Origin: Orbilia blumenaviensis
Taxonomy: Eukaryota; Ascomycota; Orbiliomycetes; Orbiliales; Orbiliaceae
Length of the DNA stretch: 64,000 nucleotides
Reading direction: 5' to 3'
Assembly (NCBI GenBank): GCA_036872755.1
Contig: JAVHNS010000003.1
Location: 744,001 to 808,000, forward strand
This document shows positions 1-13,994 of the stretch, piece by piece. How positions within the stretch are numbered: position 1 is the stretch's first letter; every line of letters starts with the position of its first letter. Under the pieces are notes generated by a model. It searched no databases. It saw only the letters and a list, made by a program, of their open reading frames with translations, and was not told the origin of the DNA. The position numbers were made by a program, and so were the translations under genes.

Positions 1-800
1 TGAGTCCAGCGCTCTACGGCGTCACTAGTTTTTCACGACAGAAAAAAAACTGAGAGGCTCTGTACTTTGGCGATCATTGGCCGAGTCCGTGAGAACCGAA
101 GCCAGGTAGGTGGAGACTCAGAATATCTTCACAGTGGCTGTCATTTTTCTTGTTTTTGCTTGGTTAGTCACCAAGAAGGTGGAAATTTCTTTAAGAAAAG
201 CTTTTTTGCCTTTGTAGTTTCCGAGGCGATGTGGCTATAAGGAACTACAAATTTTCAAAGCATCGATACATCGTATACTCCGAGACCTCTACGGTGCCAT
301 AGGATAATTAGGTTAATAGAGGTAATGGGGATAAAAGGCTGATCCCCAATATAACCTCCAAAATACCCAGCTGTTCGTAATTGTAAAGCGAATAAGCTAA
401 GGGTTGATAGATATAATTATGAATCATTCCAATTTGTAACAGGGCTCCTGCAGCCATACTATCGTGAAGTTCCTGCTGGCCTCGCTAACAGTCGTTGGGC
501 GAAAAGCGCCGAGTACGATAATCACAAAACTGGAAAAAAAAAAGTCGGAATTTGGACCTCTGTATTGCAATATTGTAATGATCGCTCTCTATTCCCTTCT
601 CCCCCGTTTTATTCTGGTCTTCTAATGAAAGAATATTATGCTAAGAACAAAATCATATCCCGATGTTGACGTATCTTCATTTCGAGTGCGTGTAGATCCT
701 CAATTGTGGAGGCCCCTGCAATCACATTTGTGGGTAAACTCCGCTCCGGAATAATCTGCAGAAGCGTTTTTAGAGGTATACGTATACCCTTTATATAATT
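1..800. other. AT-rich spacer, no gene seen
   Basis: This stretch lies 3' of the ZIP4/SPO22 stop codon. No frame on either strand gives a protein-like sequence longer than a few dozen residues, and no tRNA or tandem repeat was recognised. It probably holds the ZIP4 3' UTR and intergenic DNA. Confidence 0.5.
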
Positions 801-3800
801 TCAGCTGGTTCTTAGTTTTGCAAATTTCCCCTGCAGCAAACCCTCAAGTTGTCCTCCGTCCTTGATTAAACTAGCAACGGACAATGCAAACTCAGCCCAC
901 TTTTTCGAACCGGCAAAATCACCGGCGCTAAGGTTATATCGCTGGTTAGTAGAAGAATTTACGGGAAATAAGGGTGCTTGGATAGAACGAATGTCAATAC
1001 CAGTTTTTGTCAATGCCCAAATTCCAGAGTGTAGCCGCAATCCATTCAAGTTCATCCTGTGGGTACTCGTTCCCCTAAAAAAATACCACATTTTCTGTTA
1101 CGACCATGCTGAGAAAGTAGAAGTTCTGACAACAGGACTTACCACTGCCGGCCGTTTACAAATATCCAAAACCTGATATACCAATCTCTCGCCACGGTCT
1201 AAATCACCTTGCAACGACTTTTGTAACAGGATTCTGATCCATCTCGCAATCTTATCGATCTTGTGTTTTTCGATTTGGAGGGTGTGGTTGATAAGATTTT
1301 CCAATACGAGGAGAAGGGCTATTAAGACTCATGGGATGAGGGAGATTCGGTTTTTTTTGGAGGAAATGGATTCAGAGACTTACTCGTCGTAGGGGCGTCA
1401 CCACAAAGTATCATATCACCAATCCTCCTCAACGGCTGTAGCTGGCCGAATTGCGCAACCTCCTATTAAGATTCATAACAAACTTTTAGAATCCGATCAT
1501 GCAACTTAACTAACCATATCATCTTTGTGCAAGCCCAGTATTCGCCCACAGGCACCAGAAGACCTCACTTACCTCAACAATCCCGGGTAAAACATCCCAC
1601 AACTCCAGATGCACACAAGCTTCGAATTCATGGCTCAGAAGCCCCAAATACCTCTCCCCAAAGTCCTTCCGAGACTGCTCTGTCAGCACAGGGTGTAACT
1701 TTTCACGTATCTCACGAAAGTTTATGATTGAGCTCCGTGCGTCACCATAAAGTCGTAACTATTCAAAGTTTTGCGGAGCCAGCATTAGCATACGATGTCA
1801 CAACTTTATCCCGAAGTCCCCGTATCAAAAACGTTGAAAGTTCAGCAATTTGAAGCCATAGAAATACCGAAAAAAAGGAAGAAAAAGTATACCCTTTGTG
1901 CCATAACAAGGATATATCACAACCACGCCGAAAAATTTCGACAGAAGGGAGTCGCATACCTGATCCTCCATCGTCTTCTCCTCCCTCGCCAAAGCTACAC
2001 ATGTGGATACACAAATGTATTCACAAAACGACCGCCGTAAATCCAAATTCTCAAAATCTTCTTCCGAACAAGTTTCAACAAGGTATAATTTGATAAACTT
2101 TGAAGCTCACAAATCGAAGACGACATGGGAGCACAGCATGAGCATTAGCACAGATCTGACAGTTGAAAAAGCTTGGAGGGAGAGTACAGGGCTCGAGGGA
2201 GAGAATTGACCAATGGGAAGTGCTCCCCCTTGACTGTGCACAAGATTTAAATCAAGTATCTTAAGTGCAAGGTGGGCCGACATGCAGCGATGAGATCGGG
2301 GATATGCGAAATATAACCTAAATTTTTCATGGTGCAGGGAAAACAACGCCGGTGAGTGACAGACCTGAATGCAGAGTTGTGAGAAATGAAGCGCATATCT
2401 CGGAGGCCAATGTTGCAACGCCCTCAAGGCAAGATTATACGAATTGCGAGAGAACCAATCGTATTCGTCAGTACTCCACGTAGGCTTCGATGTTTCGTCG
2501 GTTGTGACTTCAGGCATCTTTGAAGATTTTTTCGCATTGTTCAACGCTGTTGCATGTAGAATCGGATCAGCTGGTCTGATCCCGATTTCCGAACTGGTGT
2601 AGGCTATGAGGGCTTGCAGGATACCTTTCTGAAATACGGAGTACAGAGTATCCAAATTTCCATCTTCAACAGCTTTGTTATCTTGGATATCTGATAAAAT
2701 CAGGCGGATCATAGTTCTGCCGCATACGAGAACGACAAAGCCAATATTAGTTGATGGATATAGGACTAAAGTTGGATACCAAACCGGGATGTGATCTCAT
2801 ATCATACCTGTAAATCGCGGGAAAATGGGCACCTTCCGGTGGCGTCTTTGTATCAGCCTGTTCAAGCAACTGACTCAAAACCTTCAAGATGATATCCTTA
2901 TTGCCTATCGATTGCGCTTCCAAAGCACAGGCGTACAGGATCGCTATGTCTCTGTTTGGTCCATTGCAAACTAAATCGAGGCACCGTTTGGCTAAGGATA
3001 GAAACTTTCAGAGCCAGGTTCTATTAACTTTTATGGGCCGCGGGATTGAAGAATGACTTACCGGTTTCCAAATCCAACGATCTCAAGGCTATTTTGAACA
3101 ACAGGAATTGCGTTGAGCCCATTTCCTGGCATGATTCAGGCATGCTCTTGTAAGCATCTTGGGCAGCCCCATAGTTCTGCGCCTCTATTGCACAGTGTAT
3201 CAAACGCCTAATAGGCAGCAGCCACGCCTTCTTGTTAGCAGCAGTATTTGCATTTTAGTCTACAAATAAGTTGTGGCAAGAACCCCCCACGACAGGAACA
3301 TACCTAGCAATCTTCCCGGTATTCGTCTCCCCAGACCTCCCAAAGATAGGATGCAAGGCCACTCGACACCACTGGATCGCTTCAAGCCATCGTCCACTCG
3401 TAACCAGGGAATCCGAGACTTTCCAAAGCAGCTGCATTCTCACAAAAGAAGCAATTACAGGGTCAAAAAAAAGTCAGTCCAACCCTTCCACCGGAACTGA
3501 ACTTGGCATCCCGTCCGAATTTCCGAGAAGCCGGATTCATAACTCACAATTTGTGATGCATGGGTTGCACTGATACTTAAGGGTCCTGCAAGTTTTGTAG
3601 CCGTAGCTGTAAAAAAAAAGTTAAAACTCATAGTCGTATGAGTGGATGATACGATAGGTTAAGCTAGAAAAGACACTGCATTGCCGTTTTATTTTTCCTT
3701 GCGAAGTTGGTGCCGTTTTTTATTCTTTTCCTCGGTGGCGTGAGTTACACATCCCTGTTGGTTATATCTCATATGCAGCAAATATATTCTCCGAGCGAGA

Positions 3801-6800
3801 ATATGTAACTGTGATGCAGCCCCAACGTAAACGAAACCATATGCAGGACGAAGAACGGAAGAAGGAAGGAAAGTAAGGGTAACTGCACGAACCTTCACAG
3901 AGTTGCCGAAGGCCTTGTATCACTTCTTCATCAAGTTGGGGGTCCTGAATTATCATCCATACTCGAGTAACAAATGCTTGTTCAATCCATCCTTGGTTAT
4001 CCTCTAAGATCAGGCGTTCCGTCATAAAGTGATCGAGTACATTGCATGCGAGCCGATACCTAAAATTCACATGCCCAGCGAGCGAGCGCACGCACGCAAT
4101 GTAGTTTACCTCTTGATTAGCTATGAAGTGATAGTTTCAACTTCCAACCGCATCTGCAGCTGCAGCTTGCATTTCTGCAGAAAGTAAGACATTCCGGAAT
4201 CTGGGAAATATATCATACCCACGACCTTGTAAATCCTGCGCCAGCAGCACGTGGCATTTCCCAACAATCCTGTTGCCACTCGTGTTAGGTCTCGGTGACG
4301 CCCGTGAGAAAGAAAGAAGCAGAACCAAGCTGCAGTGAGCCGTAAGTAGTGATACGCACACTTTGAAAGAGCGTTCTGATAAAGCTACACCGGTCATCAT
4401 GTTCATAAGGGCTGGAGAAGCAATCATAATTAGCTTTGTCAAGGTATCCCTGCCTCAGTTGTCCCAAACGTAACAAGCTCACCGGCATGATAGGCTTCGG
4501 CTCCGAGTCCCTGTGCGACTATAATATCGAGGCCTAAACAGTGAACGTTCAGTTTCTCAGGCCACTCCTGTGTTTTGTCAGCATCTGTATCTGCATCGAT
4601 GGCATACAAACCAATCGTTTCGAAATAACTACGTAGAAAACCTACTTTGACCATCACCTTCATAACTTCTTTCGCTTTCCGAAGATCGCTTGGTGTTCCT
4701 GTCTTCAAACTAGTTTGTACTGTGCAATTGTGACGTTAGCTGCAGCACATATCTCGACATTCGATATCAAAAACCGCAATTGTAACATTTAGAAAACTGA
4801 TCACAGGAACACATCAAAATTGCACAATAATGATCAAAAAAATGCAGAGAAACAAAATAAAAAGGCTCACCAAGATTTTGCATAACCCCAAACCTTAGTT
4901 CAGGTGCAAACCGTTCGGACCCAACATGCTTCGGATCAACGATTTCCAAAGCCCTTGCAAGCCACTCCACCCCAGCCGTGAGGTTCGCCTGCTTCACCAT
5001 ATCCTTACCAATCTTGTACAAGACCTTCCCTAGCGATTCTCTGATTCTAGGTTCAAGTCTACCCGCCGCACTCTCATCCCTAGAAAACCGTTCCATGGCA
5101 TTGTTGCACATGAGTTCGGCGGCATTGACGTTATGTTGGAGAAAACTCTGTATATACGGCATCAACATGGTTAATACTTGTAATTTTTTCAAGCCAGTTG
5201 GGCATATTGTGGCGGGCTTCATAGAGTAAAGAAGCCGGATAGCCTTTTTGTTGGGAATTTAAAGCTTACCAGCTCGATTCGTTGTACCAGGAACTCGCAT
5301 TCAAGGTTGATTCTCTCCCCTTCTTCGTCAGCTGGGAGAGGTGTTGCATTTTTCGATAGGTCATCGATATACTATATCGAATCAGCATTAGCCACAAGTG
5401 ACCACCCCCAAATGAAAAAGATATGATCATGTTCCGGGTGACTAAGGATATGGGCACCTACTTTTGCACCATTACTCATCACTGACTCCGCAAGCGAAAC
5501 ATCATGATGGTCTATAAACATTCAATACCGAGCCTCTAGAGCTTCGGCGGGGTTTCCTTTCTCCCGCTCTCGACTCAATCCCTCCCCAACAGCGGAAGAA
5601 GAGGATAAAGAGAGAAAGAGAGAGAAAGGAAGACACCCACCTCGCACAAAGATGTTGGATTAGCACAAGCCTATACCGAACGCAGCCCATAGCGTGGCCC
5701 AGCTTCCCGGATAACCTTTCGTCGCTAGACAGGAGGCTTGAGTCGCAACAATTGCAATAATGCAGCTGGAAACCGGATAGATGGTTACACAGAACGAAAG
5801 AAGGGTGCTATCCGAGCGAATGAGATTAAACGAGGGCAAGGGGTGGAAAAACTTTGGACCACCATCCCCCTATTAATCCCATTCGATTCGCATGCGGACA
5901 TGCATATGGCATGGTCGGTTCCCACCTCGAACCCACACCGGATAGAACGAGAAAGCAATCGCGGAAAGGGGGATGGTGTGGAGGTAAAAAGAAAGAGAGC
6001 GGGAGAAAAAGTAAAAGCAGGGGGGATTTTATGCACATACCCAGATCCGTTTTACCGGCTTTAACAGCGATTTTGACGAGTCGTAGGCTGCCTGCATCCC
6101 GAGGACCAGGGTATTAGTGAAAAAAAAAAACCAAAACTGGAAACTAATGCATCACGCCGTAGACATGGTAGCGCCTTTGCTTTTGCCTCGCATACGTCCC
6201 TGTAGGCGGTTGACAGCATCCCACTTTTTTTTTTCAAGCGGCTGCACACCGAAAACGGGGTAACAGGCTATATGAATATTGAATACAGACAACAAGGGTA
6301 CCATCGGAGATTTAATCTTCTGTTTTTCTTGTGGCATGGTATACGCATGCATCTGAATGTGCACCAGGAGAAAGAAAAACGAGGGACCTCGATTCGCGAG
6401 TAATCAGAAGAATCGAGTGATCCGAGTGATCCGGTTTGTATGTCTATAGCAGGCAAACCTGGAACATAGTAGACTAAGGCAAATCATATCCAACAGACCT
6501 TGCGTTGTCCTCCCGCACGTTCTTTGAGCGCAATCAAGCGTGAGATAGGCGAGGTGTCTGACTGTGACATGCGAATATACCATGTCAGCGGGCTAGTTCC
6601 GTTTCCGAGGATGGTTGAGAAGCCATGGCGTAACAGTTGCAATGGAGCTCCGGATCCAGCGAACATACGTCTAAGGTAGGTCTTTTTCTCGACATCGGAT
6701 TGCCTCTCGCTCCTTAGGAGCTTGGTCGTGATATTCCAAAGCTCGGTGCCTTGCAAATCCCAGTATTAGCTGAATCGCCAATGCGAACGATGTTAGAGGT

Positions 6801-7142
6801 CTAATGGCAAAGGTCGAGTACCTCTCGAGTCCAATCCAGCATGATCATCCTGGGCTTTCACATAGACCCTACCCCCCGCACACTTCTCAATGGAGGGTAG
6901 TAGCTCGTCCACCCTTTCTCGAATCCAATTATTTGGATTGTACTGCTTCGGACTCTTCAGCTCGCTGAGTAATTCATCAAGTGAGACTTTTCAAGCCAAT
7001 TGCCTCCCAAAACGCCATTAGTCAGGCAAATCCCAACATCCAGGATAATGGAATGATGTCTCATACCAAGAAACTGTTTGATACGTTTCTCCACAGAGGA
7101 GTGGCTTATTTGGGCACCAGTGGTGGGTGTCTTGTGTTCCAT
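801..7142 (-). CDS. ZIP4: Meiosis-specific TPR protein ZIP4/SPO22 (intron-rich)
   Basis: This is the SPO22/ZIP4 family (human TEX11), a TPR scaffold that links the synaptonemal complex to class I crossover formation in meiotic nuclei. Family landmarks appear in order on the minus strand: an N-terminal exon ending in EKRIKQFL; GTELWNITTKLLR near 6750; LRLVKIAVKAGKT near 6060; the IGKDMVKQANLTAGVEWLARALEI segment near 5000; LSERSFKVCVSLL near 4390; ACNVLDHFMTERL near 4050; WLEAIQWCRVALHPIF near 3380; and the C-terminal pattern KKWAEFALSVASLIKDGG ending in KLRTS-stop at 801. The first intron (6987-7066, GTATGA...AAAAG) joins KQFL to VSLDELLSEL in frame. A coding sequence of roughly 2.7 kb spread over 6.3 kb implies many introns, some several hundred bases long (for example around 6150-6450). 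I did not resolve every exon, and the start at 7142 is the best candidate rather than proven. Confidence 0.85.
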
Positions 7143-7868
7143 TGGCGAAGGGCTGAATCAATAGTTTGGGCAATTTGGGAGCTAGATAGGCTGATAGGAG
7201 GCAATTCACAGGTCGGAGGCGCAAGAAAGTATCGATAAGGCTACAATAGTTCAATAGATAAAAATAACTTCACAAAGTAACAAGAAACAAGATATACTGC
7301 ATGGGCAAGGGTAGGGACTTTGTGGGAAGAGATTGGGGAGGTAGTTTACGGTGTAGTCTAGTTGGCGAACAGCAAGCAATTGCAAGCTGACCGCACACGA
7401 AATGTGTGGTCTTCGTGTGGTATTTCCAACTCGTCCGAGTTAGGAATCTCAACACAACGGGCTAGCTCCAGGATGACAGCTTGAGCTCCAAGCCCAATGA
7501 GAACGCACTTGGATGTCAACTTCACTCCGGTTCTTAGTATAGCGCAAATATAGTCTCCAAATTAGCTAATTAAGTAAAAAAAATGCTGCAAGTATAGCGA
7601 CCTAATACTCTTCGAGATAAAAAACAAAAGCTGAAGTCGAGAAAAGATACAAAGTACATGAGAAACAATTAACACCAGAAATGCTGCAGCTAGATCTTTA
7701 TCGCACAAAAATAGTTCCATGCAATCTAGGGTGTTTTTTTTCTTGCCTTGGCCTGTATGTTGAGGGCGGGAATCGAAAACAGGTTCTCCTCCGAAGGTAT
7801 AGGATATAATTATCAAAGTACAGAGCTAAAGAAAGACGAAGACAAGAAAAAAGGGAAGAAAAGGACTT
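7143..7868. other. Intergenic: ZIP4 promoter and acuM 3' UTR
   Basis: These 726 bases lie between the ZIP4 start and the stop of the upstream minus-strand regulator. Only short, non-protein-like ORFs are present. The segment must hold the ZIP4 promoter and the 3' end of the neighbouring transcript. No specific regulatory site was recognised. Confidence 0.5.
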
Positions 7869-10800
7869 TTAGGGTATTGGTAGAAAGTTTCCAATGATCA
7901 TAGCGGGGCTGCGAAAGATATTAGTCAGATTCTATACGTGAGAGGTTAAGCTAAGCGAGAGCTTACATGTGTGAAGAATCCCTCCGAATGGTAAAAGAGA
8001 AGCAGCAGTGTATCAGCTTGTCCGAAGCACTCGGGTCTGGGTTTTTCAGATAGCAAGTAGTCAACATTGCTTTCTGTGACGGGTCGAAAGCAATGGCTCC
8101 AAACTTCTCCCAGTAGCTAACAGCCGAGTCTTCCGCGATAAGTTCGTATATGGCTAGCTTGCCCTAGAAATTTATTAATGCGTATTAGAGCTGCCCACAC
8201 AACAACGGAGCTAGGTAGGATTGTGGGGATGTTCTTACATCTCTCATCTGCTCAATTGGCACATGAATAAGCTCAGCAAATTCCTTGTTGCCTCTAAAGA
8301 TCTCTCCAGTTCGTCTCCATAGACAGGCTGGGACAGCCATAGCAGCAAATACTCGGTCGTACTCCATTAACGACCGTTCAAACCACTCCTCAACAAAAAT
8401 TAAATCAATATCCGTGAGTTGATGGGTCTTTTCTCTGAACTTTGGTCTAAATCTCTCCAGCGACTTCTGTATTCTTTGTTTCGACGACGACTGCATGTTC
8501 TCATCCATATATTTTTGCAGCCGGCGGTAGCCGTTGATGTAATTGAACGGTTTGAGCAGGCCCGCATCGTGCTTGGCCTTCAAGACCTGCTTCATACGGT
8601 CCTCGGGTATACCGTCCTTAGGTGGATCAGCGGCAGTGAGGTAGTAGAGCTCCTTTGCTTTCTCCAGAGTAGGTTTTAAGCTGGCCGAGGAGATCATAGG
8701 GGAGGGTGCGGGCTGCGGCAACATTGCGTTTGCGCGGAGGCCGTTTAAGCTTGCGGTTGCAGTAGTAGAGGAAGAGGGACCATTTTCAGCGGCGGAGGAG
8801 CCAGAAGTACTTCCCGCGCTGAAGATATTGCCGTTGTTAAAGCCGTGGTCTTGAAAAAGACCATCTCCTCCTCCAAGAAACATGTCGTTGTTATATATGC
8901 TGTCCAGGAAGAACTCGTTCATGAGATCATATTCCGATGCAGCTTCGGGATTGGAAAACATCATGGGGTGGTGATAGGGATTCCAGTCCTGCTGTGATAC
9001 GCCAGTCCAGTCGGGAACTCCAAGAACTATAGTGTAAAGAAAACCACAAAAAAACACAAAGGCGTAGTGGTGTACAGGTTAGCCAGCCATCTTTACTAAA
9101 AGGAACGTCTCCAAATGCAATGTCAACCAGATCGCCCCTCTTCGGCCCCAGCCGTTGACCTCTTGGTTTCCCCAGAGGCGCATGACTAAGAATAAGATAT
9201 CGTCATGCATATCAACCGTCGGAACGGAGAAGGGTACGCACGGGAAGGGCTCAGACAACAGAAACCTGGGATGAGACAAAAAAAACTTTTTTGACCAACA
9301 AACAAATAAAAGAAGCTATCAATGGATGGATGAATGAATGAATGAATGAAAGGAATGAAAGGGTAAAGGAAAGAAGGAAGGAAGAAAGGAAAGAAGGATA
9401 AGACATAACCAGGTAATAATGCAAGGGGTATGGAAAGGGAACATACAATTCTGTGCGTGTAAATTGGCACGCTGGGTAGAGGACACAGGAGATAGAGCAA
9501 GTAAGCCAGGCGTTGAAGCTACTGAGTTACGAGGAGGAGGCATGGACGGGTTCTGCTTGCTCTGGTGTGTATGCTGCTGCAAACCACCTTCGCCTGAGGA
9601 ATCCTCAGCTGGGGTCTCCTGGATTTCGGGAGTATTTGTAGCCATCTCATTGGGGCTAGTGGGCGACGAAGGTGAAGCTTCCTCAGTCGAGTGATTACTC
9701 TCAGGTTTGAGCCTCTTGACGTCGCGAACCTCATCGCGGCAGAGGTGTCCTATGTTTCGCTTGACACAACGGGTACAGGGTCGTTCTGTGCATAGCAGTA
9801 TTCTTTTTTCCCCTTCCACGGTGTGGGTTTAAGTTAACCCCAACCGCAAAAGAGAGAGAGTGGTTACAATCACGTTAGTTACGCAAAACTTCTGGCAGAT
9901 ATAGCAAAGCAAAAGAGAAAGAGAAAAAAAGGGAAAGAAAGGGACCCCAAAAAACAAAAGAAAAAAAAAAAAAAAAAAAAAAAAAACAGCGAGGTAGAGC
10001 TCGAAGCTCTATTAGGAAAAAGAAAAAAAAAGGAGGGGTGATTGGACGTCGAAACAATCCGAGTGCAGATAGCTACTCGACGTCAATGCTTTTTCCTGTA
10101 TCTCCGTCGAAAGCTTCGCCATTGGGACCTAATTTCTATTGCACCAGACCCAGGAATCTGTCACCTTCCCGGTTCCCCTGTTGTGATAGAAATCATATAC
10201 AAGACCACAGGCTAGGCGATTGGGAACGGGCAAACGGAAATCTGCAGTAGTGGCAAAGCAAGCAATGGGAAGTTTAAAATGAACCAACAACAAGAAAGCG
10301 AATGAATAAGCAGTTAGAAACGGGGAAGGGTTATGACGAGAAAAGAAAAATTAGGGCAAGATGGAATAGAGTAAGGAGAAGCGCAAGTCAGCAAATGGAA
10401 TTTTCCAGTAGTGTAAAAACTTACCATCATCGCAGGTCATATGTGAACGTCTACAGTAGACACAGGCTACTCACGCGACACAAAAGGAAAAAACCCATAG
10501 GCTCCCAAGTTAGTATTTGATACCACAAAAAACCGCATAAAACCGAAACTTTTTAAAGAGCGTGGGAAACGAAAAGGAATGAGAGTGAACTGAGGGGATA
10601 AGGGAATAGAGAGGGAAGATTGAGTGAATTCATGAAAAAAAAGAATTGTTTGGAGGTAAGAATAGGAAGAAACCGGCGCCTTTGTTCGTCCCCAGCTTTT
10701 CATGGCCCCGGAAACTCGAGAATGGGCACCGTCCCGATTAGCGAGGTTGTCGCAAAGCCGTATGATATAGCCCTTTCAGGTGGAGAAATTCGTTCCGGCC

Positions 10801-11494
10801 GGCTCTGGCCCGAAGGAAAAGCATATGGTCGGTTCGGCAGATTCAGGAGCCCAGGGCAAGGACGAACGGGTCATATGCGTCCCATTCTTGCATATTCCCC
10901 TCCAAACGGGAAAACAAAAACTATAAAACATGAGAAATAAGGTAGAAAATAAAATAATTTAAATTTTGGTTTAGATGAGGATAAATTATTTTGATTCTCC
11001 AATTTTCTCATAAATCCCTGAAGCACACATACAGGAGCGACGGTTGACAGACCATGGTTAACCTTCCTGCGTTTCGACACCTTGCCGTTTGAGGACGATG
11101 ACGCAGGAGCAGGTGGTGGTGAAGACGACGTCGGTGGAGCAGTCTGAGCATTTCCACCCGCCTCGTCCTTCATTTCCTCGTGTCCGTTAAATTCCTCGCC
11201 ATAATGGTTGGCGCTCCTTTTCCTGACGTTGCCGCTGCCATTGGTACTGCCACTGCTGCCACCGTTGGCAATCGATTCAGCGCCGCCGTCGTCTTTGCCA
11301 GCACTCGGGCCTTTCTTACGGTTGATCCCCGGTTTTGATTTCCTGTGCGCAACGTCGGACGACGTGGTGGTGCTTCCAGGCGCGCCCGCTGTCGTCGTCC
11401 CTACCGGAGTGTCGTTTTCCAGATCGTCGTCTTCAATCTTGGGTCGGTTGGCCGATGCCGCATCGCCTGCTGTCGCCCTCGAATCCGACGACAT
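7869..11494 (-). CDS. acuM: Zn2Cys6 transcription activator of gluconeogenesis (AcuK/AcuM family, AcuM/Rds2-like)
   Basis: This is a nuclear regulator of gluconeogenic and acetate/fatty-acid carbon genes. Splicing six exons (11053-11494, 10425-10466, 9447-9785, 8239-9026, 7967-8163, 7869-7908) keeps frame throughout and gives 615 residues. Residues ~140-180 form a Zn2Cys6 cluster with spacing C-x2-C-x6-C-x5-C-x2-C-x8-C, preceded by the basic KRRKVNHA. The C-terminal half has the family block LLKPFNYINGYRRLQKYM, then WFERSLMEYDRVFAAMAVPACLWRR and RGNKEFAELI (PAS-like), and ends PAMIIGNFLPIP-stop. The cysteines lie on a 42-nt micro-exon and the next exon, separated by introns of 586 and 639 nt. 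The CVYCRRSHMTCD...RPCTRC form fits AcuM/Rds2 better than AcuK/Ert1 as I remember them, so the paralogue choice is less certain than the family. The middle is low in complexity (Ser/Thr/Gly). Confidence 0.88.
9300..9400. repeat. Microsatellite in an acuM intron
   Basis: Tandem GAAT/GAAG-type repeats with interruptions lie inside the intron between acuM exons 3 and 4. Confidence 0.8.
9960..9986. repeat. Poly(A) tract in acuM intron 2
   Basis: An uninterrupted run of about 27 A on the plus strand (T on the coding strand) lies in the intron that splits the zinc cluster. A second, looser A-rich run follows near 10021. Confidence 0.9.
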
Positions 11495-13952
11495 GGCCAG
11501 CCGTTCTCTTCCAGTTCGAAACTTCTGCCCAAAAACAAAAAGAAGGACCGGTTCGCCCTCCTGTCGTAGATGTCGATATCCAGGTCTCGTGGGGGTCCTC
11601 TAAGCCTTCCTACTATCCTTAAGTTTTTTTTTTCTTGGTTTCGACGAATAATATAGTGTACTAAAAAAAAAAAGTGACCCCCTTCGCTACTTCGTTCCTC
11701 TACCTTTTTCTTTTGGTTTTTTGGCTTTTTATTTTCCTTAGTTCGAAAACTCACGCTTTCCTTCTTTACACCCTTCAATCTTATGTCCGTAGCTTAGCTT
11801 CCTTCTATCGGTGGCCGGACTGAATTTCTACGATCGCAAATTTAACCTCGAAATCGGCCTTTAGGTTGTTGTTGCCGTCGTACAGCAGCGGGGGTTGGGG
11901 GGGAAAAAGCGAGGTGTCTCCTTCTGTCTCTCTGTCGGCCTTTCAGCACTTTCAGTGTCCCCTCTGTTGGGTCGTCCCTTGTTCGGCGTGATCCGTTGAG
12001 TTTCAGTAAGTATCCAGGAAAATGCGCCGGGTTCGGGCGAAAGGGCTCTCGATCCTTGGAACGGTACAGGTAACGATTAAAAAAGGATAAGGTTGCGTGC
12101 GCTGATGCAGGAGCTTTGAACCCGGATCTAGGACGAAAGGCAGGTCTGTCGTTGGATCGATCGAAAGGAAAAATGGATTAGAAAGAGAAGAAGAATCAGA
12201 AAAAATAAAAAAATAAGAAAATAACCCAAAAGATTAAAAATGTAAAAAAAAAGAAGTAAATGTTGTCTTGGATGGGAATAGCAATTCTGGCAGCCAATGC
12301 AATATTATGCATGGGCAATGCCAGTGCCAATGCCATCCATGGCCATGGCTGTGGCCGTGGCCACTTGACTTTTCGACCTGGGTTTGGGACCAAAAGGTAA
12401 GTAGCTTGTTACGGGCTCCGCGCGAGACGAGTCAAAATTGTCGCAATTCAAACGATACTTTCCCCAGTTTGGCCCGCCCCGGGTCCTGGCCAGCTAGGCT
12501 AATAATACGACGAAGTATTTTTCTTTGCATTCCTTCGGCTGGCTGTTTACATAAGACATGAGACATAAGACGATGTAAGTGCTCCATAAGTGTATATATG
12601 TATGTGAGGAGTATGTGCATATAGCGCACACACTTGCGCATGCGTCTGAACACCGGATCATTGAATCGAATCAATCAGATCATTGCATCGGATTTAGATT
12701 CCCCATTGCATTAGCATCCGTCGAGCCGCCACATTCCCGTCTACGAAGCAGATACATAAATATCATATACATGCGTATCAATTAGTAAGTTTATGAAGTA
12801 GCTAGGTACGATACCCTGACATACACAGTCATATTCGACAGTGTATATATAAAGTATAAGTATCTGGTACAGGATACAGTACTGTAAAAGAAGTATTCTG
12901 CAGTGCAGTAATCATCCATCATCAATATCGCTCAATGAACGACCTCAGCTCTCTGCGCACTGCTCTGCGCTGCTCTGCTCTGCTCTGCCCGTGCTCGTGC
13001 TCATACCATTCCTGCTCATGTTATTCTTTTCGGTCCAACGTTAGCCGTTTCAATCCATTTGGGCAAATCAGGGCTCTTGATCTCATGTCACACCGCTTTC
13101 CCGCTGACCTGTCGCTCTCTCGGCTTCGGCTCAGCCCAACCCCTCCCCGTCCACTCGCAAGCACACCCTTCCCTCCCTTGTGCGATATCTATCATATATC
13201 CCATTACTAAGATATTAAAGGGTATGGTATATATATATATTAGATGTATATAGCCTGTACTTAAAAAGATGCATCTATCGCATCAATTGAAACAGCAGAC
13301 GGGAAACGTTGGAGCTCACTAGGCCTAAATTGTCTCTCCTCTCTTAAGATCTTACTTGCTGCGCTGATGCTGCTTGGCCACGCCAGGGGAGAGAACGTTA
13401 ACCAGTAAGGCGTGACGTCCGGCTACGGAGACATCGCGCCAGCTAGCTTTGCCTAGGCACGGTTGAACATCCGTTCGTTACGTTTTCCAATGCAAACTGT
13501 CTACCGAAGTTCAAGGCATAAGGCATAAGCTAGAGCTGGAGCTACCCTCGTCACGGCCGATTCTTGAAAAGAAGAGAAGAAGAGGTCATCTCGAAAAAAA
13601 TCCGGGGAGAAAAGCCCTAGAAGAAAAACAAACTAAGATGATGAGGCCATATCACATTTCCCGGCGATGAGAAAGGCGCATGCAGGCACCGAGTTCTAGC
13701 TGAAAATTTTTTCCTTCCCTCCCCTCGAAATTCGAGAAGGGAAAGGAAGAAACGAGTCTCTTGATCAGATTATTCTTTTTTCTTTCTTTCTTTCTTTTTG
13801 GAAAACCTCCTCATTCTCTCGTGTGCATTGCATTAGGTTACCGTTTCCAGTTGCATCATATCATACAATAAGGATTTGATAATTTTAATCGCTCATAGCT
13901 TTGGGGGACCTTACTTTACAGAAAAGTCTCCCAATGGCTGAAAGTCAGAAAA

Positions 13953-13994
<42 letters not shown>

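Noticed and set aside
11170..11622. Plus-strand and alternative-frame ORFs up to 131 residues opposite acuM exon 1
   Set aside because: They are Ser/Pro/Arg-rich shadows of the low-complexity N-terminus encoded on the minus strand.
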